Shown: piece after piece, positions 57,890-64,000 of the stretch
How the letters are laid out: every line of letters begins with the position of its first letter
Numbering within the stretch: the first letter of the stretch is position 1
NCBI RefSeq assembly: GCF_009811555.1
Contig: NZ_BLIN01000005.1
Coordinates: 3,109,501 to 3,173,500, forward strand
Direction of reading: 5' to 3'
DNA from: Streptomyces caniferus
Lineage (GTDB): Bacteria > Actinomycetota > Actinomycetes > Streptomycetales > Streptomycetaceae
DNA length: 64,000 bases
The notes under the pieces: model-generated
Databases searched by the model: none
Seen by the model: only the letters and a program-made list of their open reading frames with translations
Told to the model about the DNA's origin: nothing
Made by a program: the position numbers and the translations under genes

Positions 57890-59500
57890 ATGCCGCCCCC
57901 TCTGCCGCCCCCGTCCACCCCACCGGTGCCGCTCGCGGACCTCCTTGCCCGTACGGACCTGGGCCTGCGCCAGATCGCCGGCCCCCGCGAGGGCGTCGCG
58001 ATCCACTGGGTGCACACCTCCGAGATGGCCGACCCGGTGCCCTACCTCCTGGGCGGCGAGATGCTGCTGACGGCCGGGGTGCATCTGGCCGAGGTGCGGA
58101 GGGACGCGGGCCAGGAGGCCGCCGCCGCCCTCGACGCGTACCTCGACGGTTACGCCGCCCGTACCGTCGCGGCCGGTGCCGCCGCCCTCGGCTTCGGGAT
58201 CGCGCCGGTGCACGACACCGTCCCCCGCGCCCTGGTGGCGGCCTGCGACCGGCACGGCCTGCCGCTCGTCGAGGTCCCGGCGGGCACCCCGTTCACCGCC
58301 GTCGAGAGCGCCGTATGGCAGGCGGTGACGGAGGCCCGGCACCGCGAGCTGACCCGGCTCAGCGAGGCGCAGCGGGCGCTGGCCGCGGCCGCCGCCCGCC
58401 CCGACCCGGCCGCCGCCGTGCTGCGCGCGCTGGCCCGCCATGTGCACGGCTGGACCGCCCTGCTCGCCCCGGACGGCGCGGAACACGGCAGCGCCGGATC
58501 CCGGCCCACCCCCGCTGTGCGTGCCGCGGCCGACCGTCTCGCGCAGGTCGTCGGCGCGTCCGGGCCGTCCTCGGCGACCGACACCCTCCCCGGCAGCTCG
58601 CTGTCCGCCTACGCCCTGACGGGACGCGCCCGCGGCGGCCGGGCGCGCGCCCTGGTGGTCGCCGCGGACCCGCACGACCCGCCCGCGCACGCCATCGCGG
58701 GCGTCGCCGCCGTCCTCCTCTCGCTGATCACCGGCCCGGCGGCCACCGACCAGGGACCGGCCGCCGCCGGGCACGCCGCGGCCCTGGTCCGGCTGCTCCT
58801 CGGCGCCCGCCCCGCCGAGGTCGCCCCGCTCCTCGGCGCTCCCCTGTGGACCGTCGTACACGCCGAACGCCGCCGTGACACCACGGAGTCGGCGGCCTCC
58901 CTCGCCGCCGCTCTGGGCACCCCGCTGGTCGCACCGGACGCCGGAGCCGGGCGGGCGACGGCCGCCGGGACGTCACCGGCCGCCGGGACGACCCCGAGCC
59001 CCGAAGCCGAAGCCGCCCCCGGCGCCGTCCCCGCCCTGCGCGCCCTGGTCCCCGCCGACCAGCAGATCACCGCGCGCCCCGGCTGGACGCTAGGCGTCAG
59101 CGAGCCCGTCCCGGTCGCGGAGCTGCCGGCCGCCGACCGCCATGCCGCCTCCGCCCTGCGCCGTGCCCTCGCGGGCCACGCCGCCCTGGTACGCCATCGC
59201 ACCCCCGGCCCCCACAGCATCACCTCGCTCGTCGCCCCCACCGACGCCCGGCAACACGCCCAAGCCCTGCTCGCCCCACTGGCCGACTCCCCACCCCTCC
59301 TCTCCACCCTCCACAACTGGCTCTCCCTGCACGGCAGTTGGGACCGCACCGCCACCGCCCTCGGCATCCACCGCAACACCGTCCGCCAGCGCATCACCCG
59401 TATCGCCGGCCTCCTCGACACCGACCTGGACGACCCCGACGTCCGCATGGAGCTCTGGTTCGCCCTCCGCTCCCTCGACCGGGGCGCGGCAGCGGACTGA
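57890..59500 (+). CDS. PucR-family transcriptional regulator
   Basis: 536 residues. ATG 57890 has GGATGG 6 bases upstream; GTG 57875 is an alternative. The N-terminal PucR domain is PLADLLARTDLGLRQIAGP then VHTSEMADPVPYLLGGEMLLTAGVHL, split here in two. The C-terminal HTH_30 is STLHNWLSLHGSWDRTATAL followed by GIHRNTVRQRITRIAGLLDTDLDDPDVRMEL. It is divergent from the symporter-TPP operon and so is its probable activator. PucR proteins control purine, amine and amino-acid catabolism; the ligand is unknown. Confidence 0.88.
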   Translation: MPPPLPPPSTPPVPLADLLARTDLGLRQIAGPREGVAIHWVHTSEMADPVPYLLGGEMLLTAGVHLAEVRRDAGQEAAAALDAYLDGYAARTVAAGAAALGFGIAPVHDTVPRALVAACDRHGLPLVEVPAGTPFTAVESAVWQAVTEARHRELTRLSEAQRALAAAAARPDPAAAVLRALARHVHGWTALLAPDGAEHGSAGSRPTPAVRAAADRLAQVVGASGPSSATDTLPGSSLSAYALTGRARGGRARALVVAADPHDPPAHAIAGVAAVLLSLITGPAATDQGPAAAGHAAALVRLLLGARPAEVAPLLGAPLWTVVHAERRRDTTESAASLAAALGTPLVAPDAGAGRATAAGTSPAAGTTPSPEAEAAPGAVPALRALVPADQQITARPGWTLGVSEPVPVAELPAADRHAASALRRALAGHAALVRHRTPGPHSITSLVAPTDARQHAQALLAPLADSPPLLSTLHNWLSLHGSWDRTATALGIHRNTVRQRITRIAGLLDTDLDDPDVRMELWFALRSLDRGAAAD

Positions 59501-59514
59501 CGGCCGGCCTCACC

Positions 59515-59967
59515 TCACCGGGTGGAGACCTTGTGGACGGTGGTGTCGTCCGGGGTCAGCCGTCGCCCGTCCGCGGACAGCACTTCCAGTGCGCGGAGGT
59601 GATGTCCCTGCCGGCGGTCGACCAACTGTGAGTGCGGTTCGCCGGGGGCGAAGAAGTTCTGTTCGCCCCATTGCCGCAGTGCCACGATGACGGGAAAGAG
59701 CGCCTCACCTTTGGGTGTCAGTACGTACTCGCGGTAGGCACTGCCGTCCGAAGCGGGGACGGATTCGAGGACACCGCCGGCTACCAGGGTGCGCAGGCGG
59801 GCGACGAGGATGTTCTTCGCCACGCCGAGGCTGCGCTGGAACTCCCCGAAGCGCCGGCTTCCGTCGAAGGCGTCCCGCACGATCAGCAGGGACCACCAGT
59901 CGCCGATCGCGTCCACCGACCGGGCGACCGGACATTCACTGTCATCGAAACGCGTCCTGGCCACCAT
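59515..59967 (-). CDS. HxlR-family transcriptional regulator
   Basis: 150 residues from ATG 59967 (GAGGGTGAGGG upstream). CPVARSVDAIGDWWSLLIVRDAFDGSRRFGEFQ is, in two halves, the HxlR winged helix with its N-terminal Cys, followed by LGVAKNILVARLRTLVAGGVLE and the wing around YREYVLTPKGEALFPVI. The Cys near the start acts as an aldehyde or redox sensor in some members. It is divergent from the MFS gene with paired operator arms in between. Confidence 0.9.
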   Translation of the reverse strand: MVARTRFDDSECPVARSVDAIGDWWSLLIVRDAFDGSRRFGEFQRSLGVAKNILVARLRTLVAGGVLESVPASDGSAYREYVLTPKGEALFPVIVALRQWGEQNFFAPGEPHSQLVDRRQGHHLRALEVLSADGRRLTPDDTTVHKVSTR

Positions 59968-60002
59968 GGCACCCTCACCCTCGCCCGAAAACGGTTGCAA
60001 CA

Positions 60003-60045
60003 TGCTACCAAAGGGCCTACCGTCTCCCCGTCTTTGTTGGTAGCA
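60003..60045. promoter_or_regulatory. paired HxlR-type operator arms
   Basis: TGCTACCAA (60003-60011) and its exact complement TTGGTAGCA (60037-60045) are 25 bases apart in the 107-base divergent gap. Two facing sites of this kind suit an HxlR dimer pair controlling both genes. Confidence 0.65.
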
Positions 60046-60074
60046 AGATGAAACCAGATTGGGGAGAGGTGCGG

Positions 60075-61352
60075 ATGCCCGGCAACCGACTCGGCAACGG
60101 TCCCGACCACGGTGAGGCGGTGACACGACACCGGCGCCGCCCGCCCCGCCCCGGGGCCCGAAGCGGGGAAGGTTCCGTCTCCGGCCTGTCCCGTGGCGTC
60201 TTCATCCTGTTCGCCGTCGCCTGCGGGGCGGCGGTGGCCAACGTGTACTTCTCCCAGCCGCTCCTGGTGACCATCGGTCACGACCTCGCCATGAGCCCGG
60301 CACTCGTCGGCAGCGTGGTCACCCTCACGCATATCGGATACGGGCTGGGGCTCTTCTTCCTCGTGCCGCTGGGCGACGTGACCGACCGCAGACGACTCAT
60401 CGTGGCCCAGTTACTGCTCCTGGTGGCGGCGCTGGCCGTGGTGGCCGCCGCCCGCACGGCGGCGATCCTGCTCGCGGGCATGGCCGCGACGGGGCTTCTC
60501 GCGGTCGTCACACAGACGCTGGTGGCCTTCGCGGCCTCACTGGCCCCTCCCGCCGGGCGCGGGCGGGTCGTCGGCCTGGTAACCAGCGGCGTGGTCATCG
60601 GAATCCTGCTCGCCCGCACCGCGTCCGGCCTCATGGCCGATCTCGCGGGCTGGCGCTCCGTCTACCTCGCCTCGGCGTCGCTCACCGCCCTGCTCGCCCT
60701 GGTCCTGTACCGGGTGCTGCCGCGCCACCGCGCCGCTCCGCCGGCAACCCTGCGCTACGGACAGCTCCTTCGCTCCACGATCACCCTGTTCGCACGGGAA
60801 CGACTGCTGCGGCTCCGGGCGCTGTTCGGTCTGCTGGTCTTCGCCGCCTTCAGCACCCTGTGGAGCAGCGTCGCGCTGCCGCTCAGCGAGGCCCCGTACT
60901 TCCTGCCGCACGGCGCGATCGGGGCACTGGGGCTGATCGGTGTCGCCGGTGCCCTGGCCGCAACCGTGGCGGGCCGCCTGAACGACCGCGGGCTCTCCCG
61001 GCGCACCACCGGCATCGCCCTGACCCTGCTCGCCGCCTCGTGGCTGCCCCTGGCCTTCACCCGCAGCTCGCTCTGGGCCCTGGCCGCCGGGGTGATCATG
61101 CTCGACCTGGCCGTGCAGGCGGTCCACGTCACCAACCAGACCCTGATCTACGCGCTGCACCCGGAAGCGGGCAGCCGGCTGATCGGCGGGTACATGGTCT
61201 TCTACTCGACCGGCAGCGCCACCGGCGCCCTCGCCGCGACCTCCCTCTACGCGGTGGCCGGCTGGGGCGCCGTATGCGCACTGGGTGCCGCGTTCAGCTG
61301 CCTCGGGCTCGTGCTGTGGGCGTGCACGGCGCCGAAGCGCTCCAGCGCGTGA
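60075..61352 (+). CDS. MFS efflux transporter
   Basis: 425 residues from ATG 60075 (GGGGAGAGGTG upstream). About twelve membrane segments; FAVACGAAVANVYFSQPLLV at helix 1 and PLGDVTDRRRLIVAQLLLLV with the loop-2 motif of drug-efflux MFS proteins. VGLVTSGVVIGILLARTASG is the antiporter motif C region in helix 5. Codon 113 (60411-60413) is TTA, read by the bldA tRNA in Streptomyces, so translation may be limited to later growth. It is divergent from, and probably repressed by, the HxlR regulator. Confidence 0.88.
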   Translation: MPGNRLGNGPDHGEAVTRHRRRPPRPGARSGEGSVSGLSRGVFILFAVACGAAVANVYFSQPLLVTIGHDLAMSPALVGSVVTLTHIGYGLGLFFLVPLGDVTDRRRLIVAQLLLLVAALAVVAAARTAAILLAGMAATGLLAVVTQTLVAFAASLAPPAGRGRVVGLVTSGVVIGILLARTASGLMADLAGWRSVYLASASLTALLALVLYRVLPRHRAAPPATLRYGQLLRSTITLFARERLLRLRALFGLLVFAAFSTLWSSVALPLSEAPYFLPHGAIGALGLIGVAGALAATVAGRLNDRGLSRRTTGIALTLLAASWLPLAFTRSSLWALAAGVIMLDLAVQAVHVTNQTLIYALHPEAGSRLIGGYMVFYSTGSATGALAATSLYAVAGWGAVCALGAAFSCLGLVLWACTAPKRSSA

Positions 61353-61393
61353 GCGGGCACCGCCCGGCCCGCCTCAAGATCGGGAGCGGCAGC

Positions 61394-61430
61394 GCGCGGG
61401 CCCGCCACGGATACCGTGGCGGGCCCGCGC
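61394..61430. terminator. 17-bp perfect stem terminator
   Basis: GCGCGGGCCCGCCACGG, loop ATA, exact complement, between convergent MFS and agmatinase genes. Confidence 0.8.
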
Positions 61431-61486
61431 AGCGGCGACCGATGCCGCAACGGCAGGGTCCAGGCCCCCGCGGCACCTCCTGCGGC

Positions 61487-62473
61487 CTACTCCCCCTGGC
61501 GGGCCGCCGCGATCTGCCGGGACATGATCGTCGTCAGCTCGTACGCGGTGTGGGAGGCGGCGACGGCGGTGATCTCCGCGTGGTCGTACGCGGGCGCGAC
61601 CTCGACGACGTCCGCCGACACCAGGTTGCAGGACGCGAGCCCGCGCAGGATCTCCAGCAGCTCGCGGGAGGTCATGCCGCCCGCCTCCGGGGTGCCGGTG
61701 CCGGGGGCGTGCGCCGGGTCCAGCACGTCGATGTCGATGGAGATGTACAGCGGACGGTCACCGATGCGCTGGCGCAGCTGGTCGGCGACCTCGTCCACTC
61801 CGCGGCGCATGACGTCCGCGGAGGTGACGATGCCGAAGCCCATCTTCTCGTCCTCGTCGAGGTCCTTCTTGCCGTAGAGCGGACCGCGGGTGCCGACGTG
61901 GGACAGCGCGGAGGTGTCGAGGATGCCCTCCTCGACGGCGCGGCGGAACGGGGTGCCGTGCGTGTACTCGGCACCGAAGTAGGTGTCCCAGGTGTCCAGG
62001 TGGGCGTCGAAGTGCAGCAGCGCGACCGGACCGTGCTTCTTGGCGACCGAGCGGAGGAGGGGGAGGGCGATGGTGTGGTCGCCGCCGAGCGTCATCATGC
62101 GGGCGCCGGAGGCCAGCAGGTCGTCGGCCGCGGCCTCGACCGTCTCCACGGCCTCGTTGATGTTGAAGGGGTTGGCGGCGATGTCACCGGCGTCGGCGAC
62201 CTGCGCGAGCGCGAACGGGGACGCGTCCTGGGCCGGGTTGTACGGGCGCAGGAGGCGGGACGCCTCACGGATGGCGTTGCCGCCGAAGCGGGCTCCGGGG
62301 CGGTAGGAGACACCGGTGTCGAAGGGGACACCGACGACGGCCACATCGGCCCGGCCGCCGACCTCGTCGAGGCGGGGCAGGCGGGCGAAGGTCGCGGGCC
62401 CGGCGTAACGCGGGATACGGGAGGAATCGACGGGGCCCACGGGGCCGTTGGAGGCGCTGGCTGCGGTGGTCAT
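61487..62473 (-). CDS. speB: agmatinase/guanidino-acid ureohydrolase
   Basis: 328 residues from ATG 62473. The binuclear manganese sites are complete: [25 protein letters not shown], and [19 protein letters not shown] followed by AGGMTSREL. The family removes urea from agmatine, guanidinobutyrate or guanidinopropionate; motif reading cannot separate these. No Shine-Dalgarno; TACTCT lies 6 bases before ATG, suggesting a leaderless transcript. It is near the symporter-TPP-PucR group but separated from it by the HxlR/MFS pair. Confidence 0.9.
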   Translation of the reverse strand: MTTAASASNGPVGPVDSSRIPRYAGPATFARLPRLDEVGGRADVAVVGVPFDTGVSYRPGARFGGNAIREASRLLRPYNPAQDASPFALAQVADAGDIAANPFNINEAVETVEAAADDLLASGARMMTLGGDHTIALPLLRSVAKKHGPVALLHFDAHLDTWDTYFGAEYTHGTPFRRAVEEGILDTSALSHVGTRGPLYGKKDLDEDEKMGFGIVTSADVMRRGVDEVADQLRQRIGDRPLYISIDIDVLDPAHAPGTGTPEAGGMTSRELLEILRGLASCNLVSADVVEVAPAYDHAEITAVAASHTAYELTTIMSRQIAAARQGE

Positions 62474-62479
62474 GAGGCG

Positions 62480-62485
62480 AGAGTA
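62480..62485 (-). promoter_or_regulatory. -10 hexamer for a leaderless start
   Basis: TACTCT on the minus strand, 6 bases before the agmatinase ATG at 62473, with no ribosome site. Confidence 0.45.
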
Positions 62486-62729
62486 GGGAGGACCGGGCGC
62501 GGGGCCCATGGACATTTGCGGAGATGCGGCCGGGGGCATTGGACGTTTTGGCCAGCCGAGCCACGTCGGTTCCGTGCCCAGGCCACGGCATCCGCACCTT
62601 CGCCCCCGGCCCGCAGCCTCCGCGCCCGGTCACCCGGCCGCCACATCCGCACCCCTCTTCCCCGGGCCGCCGTCTCCGCCCCCCGTGTCCGCGCTGCGGA
62701 ACTCCGCCGCCCCGGAACAGGCGTACGGG

Positions 62730-62735
62730 CACAAT
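62730..62735 (+). promoter_or_regulatory. -10-like hexamer for a leaderless start
   Basis: CACAAT followed by 7 bases and ATG 62743. One base off TAnnnT. It favours ATG 62743 over the in-frame ATG at 62734. Confidence 0.35.
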
Positions 62736-62742
62736 GGGCGCT

Positions 62743-63540
62743 ATGCCGATAGCCTCCACAGCCGCCGCCCCCTCGCGCGCCGAACTCGTCGACCATCTCG
62801 TACGCACCCGGATCGCCGGTGAGGTCGCCACTCCCCGCGAGAACAACCTCTCCCACTACCGCAGGCTCGCCAACGGCGAGCGCCACTACTGGTTCGGCCT
62901 GGAGTTCGGCGACCGCTGGACGGACGAGCAGGATGTGCTGGCCGTGATGGCGGAGCGCTGCGGGGTCTACGACGACCCGCACCACCGGCAGGGGCAGGAC
63001 ACCATCGACCCCGAGCTGACGGTGGACGCGCTGGACCGGACGGCCGCGGTGCTGCGCAAGGCGGCGGCCGACGGACAGCGGGTGCTGTTCGCGACCGGCC
63101 ACCCGGGCGGGCTGCTCGATGTGCACCGGGCGACGGCCGAGGCGCTGCGCGCGGCGGGCTGCGAGATCGTCGTCATCCCGGACGGGCTCCGGGCGGACGA
63201 CGGCATGGTCTTCCAGTTCGCCGACGTGGCGATGCTGGAGCGCGGCGCCACGCTGTGGCACACCCACTCCCCCGAGCCGATGGCTGCCGTCCTGGACGGC
63301 CTGGAGCGCGAGGGCCGCCCGCTGCCGGACCTGGTGATGGCCGACCACGGCTGGGCGGGCTGCGCCGGCCAGCGCGGCATCGACGCGGTGGGCTTCGCCG
63401 ACTGCAACGACCCGGCCCTCTTCCTCGCCGAATCCGAGGGCACCCTCCAGGTCACCATCCCCCTGGACGACCACGTCCTGAGCCCGCGCCACTACGACCC
63501 GCTGACCGCCTATCTGCTGGACGCGGCGGGGCTGCGCTGA
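62743..63540 (+). CDS. conserved actinobacterial protein, possibly a phosphatase
   Basis: 265 residues. Conserved-looking stretches are VRTRIAGEVATPRENNLSHY, RQGQDTIDPELTVDALDRTA, VLFATGHPGGLLDVHRATAE and LPDLVMADHGWAGCAGQRGI, ending with a small Asp-rich part (GFADCNDPALFLAESEG). The GHPGG and DHGW segments could hold a nucleotide or metal site. I recall similar proteins being labelled phosphatase, but no catalytic motif I know is visible, so the activity is unproven. It is divergent from the agmatinase gene. Confidence 0.6.
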   Translation: MPIASTAAAPSRAELVDHLVRTRIAGEVATPRENNLSHYRRLANGERHYWFGLEFGDRWTDEQDVLAVMAERCGVYDDPHHRQGQDTIDPELTVDALDRTAAVLRKAAADGQRVLFATGHPGGLLDVHRATAEALRAAGCEIVVIPDGLRADDGMVFQFADVAMLERGATLWHTHSPEPMAAVLDGLEREGRPLPDLVMADHGWAGCAGQRGIDAVGFADCNDPALFLAESEGTLQVTIPLDDHVLSPRHYDPLTAYLLDAAGLR

Positions 63541-63564
63541 GGGAGCGGGGCCGGGACCGCGCCG

Positions 63565-63672
63565 TGCCCTGAACGGCCCTTGGCGGGTCCCAAACGGCCC
63601 CCGGAGAGCCCTCAGGCGGCTCCTGGGCAGTCCCCTGAGAGTCCCCGGGCGGTTCCTGGGAAGCACCAGGCC
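63565..63672. repeat. degenerate repeat array downstream of the last two genes
   Basis: Read on the minus strand, imperfect units of roughly 33-36 bases (CCCAGGAACCGCC, CCCAGGAGCCGCC) recur. A frame through them would give Gln-Glu-Pro-Pro repeats. It lies between the convergent conserved gene and the YqeY-like gene. Confidence 0.45.
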
Positions 63673-63999
63673 TCTCAAGGAACCGAAGCAGCATGCCGGC
63701 CTCCGCGCGAAGCCGCGCGGCGCGGTCAGCATGCGGGGTGTAGTCAACCGCGCCGCAGCCTCCAGCCGTTCGGCGGCCTCAGCACGTACGACATCCACCA
63801 CACCGCGCTCGCTCAGCTCACGTCGCGCCGCTTCGGTGGCACCGGCGCCCACCGGCGCATACTCAAGAGCCACCCCCCGAAGCCCGGCTCCGTCCACCGG
63901 AACCGCCTCCGCGTTGTCCAGCGCGCCAAGCGTGGCGCGCAGGGCGCTCACCGCAGCCTTGTCACCGGCGCGCATGGCTTCGGGCAGTGCTTGACGCAT
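63673..63999 (-). CDS. GatB/YqeY-domain-like protein, apparently frameshifted
   Basis: From ATG 63999, one base from the window edge, the frame reads LRQALPEAMRAGDKAAVSALR-like sequence (RQALPEAMRAGDKAAVSALR) and RRELSERGVVDVVRAEAAERLEA, the helical start of a GatB/YqeY domain. Expected downstream sequence (HADRAARLRAEAGMLLRFLE) is present but in another frame, the switch falling near 63745. Either there is a one-base deletion or the 3' part is altered; no stop follows at the usual place. The true start could also lie beyond the window. Confidence 0.45.
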
Positions 64000-64000
64000 A

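Overview
The window is very GC-rich and has the look of a Streptomyces chromosome. Almost every gene has the high third-position GC that leaves long shadow frames on the other strand. GTG and TTG starts are frequent, many genes overlap start-to-stop by 4 bases, TTA codons are nearly absent (one seen), and the gene families are typical of actinomycetes. No rRNA, tRNA, CRISPR array, phage or transposase gene was seen. The content is metabolic and regulatory chromosome, not a mobile island.

Layout. 1-10.6 kb: a FUSC-type membrane protein cut by the window edge; a secreted esterase-like lipoprotein; a small secreted protein; a two-gene ABC-2 exporter whose ATPase is fused behind an extracytoplasmic alpha/beta hydrolase; a proline-tailed membrane protein; a PucR-type regulator divergent from an HSL-type esterase; and a cupin. 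10.7-26 kb: a myo-inositol catabolic region. On the minus strand it runs iolC, a (beta/alpha)8 aldolase, iolB, iolD, iolA/mmsA. Divergent on the plus strand are an IolE-like isomerase/dehydratase, an IolG-like dehydrogenase and a sugar porter. Further on are a LacI regulator and a second IolG-like dehydrogenase facing each other across LacI-type palindromes. Together these would import inositol, oxidise it, dehydrate and hydrolyse the ring, isomerise and phosphorylate the product, and cleave it to a C3 semialdehyde and a C3 phosphate. 26-32 kb: a decayed acetyltransferase behind a DedA gene, a copper chaperone with a CsoR-type operator, citrate synthase with a possible small RNA facing its 3' end, and RecD2 helicase. 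32-39.6 kb: a tightly overlapped three-gene sugar catabolic operon (Gfo/Idh dehydrogenase, DUF993 aldolase-like, sugar isomerase) with a LacI-type operator, a MarR-GNAT fusion, another isomerase and a NagZ-like GH3 enzyme. 39.8-52.2 kb: a secreted S37/S28 peptidase, a tandem two-module ABC exporter, a secreted GH65 enzyme, and a degenerate ABC ATPase + YhgE + TetR operon. 52.3-64 kb: a seven-bladed YVTN propeller protein, a TPP enzyme with a sodium symporter under a divergent PucR regulator, an HxlR/MFS pair, an agmatinase-type ureohydrolase, a conserved protein, and a possibly frameshifted GatB/YqeY-type gene at the edge.

Two patterns recur. First, seven genes with no ribosome-binding site have a TAnnnT hexamer 6-7 bases before ATG, which suggests leaderless mRNAs. 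Second, short tandem repeats (11, 15, 19 and 32 bases) sit across the stop codons of four minus-strand genes; each unit carries the stop triplet. Other short arrays lie between genes. All functional calls come from reading translated sequence and motifs; no database search was possible.
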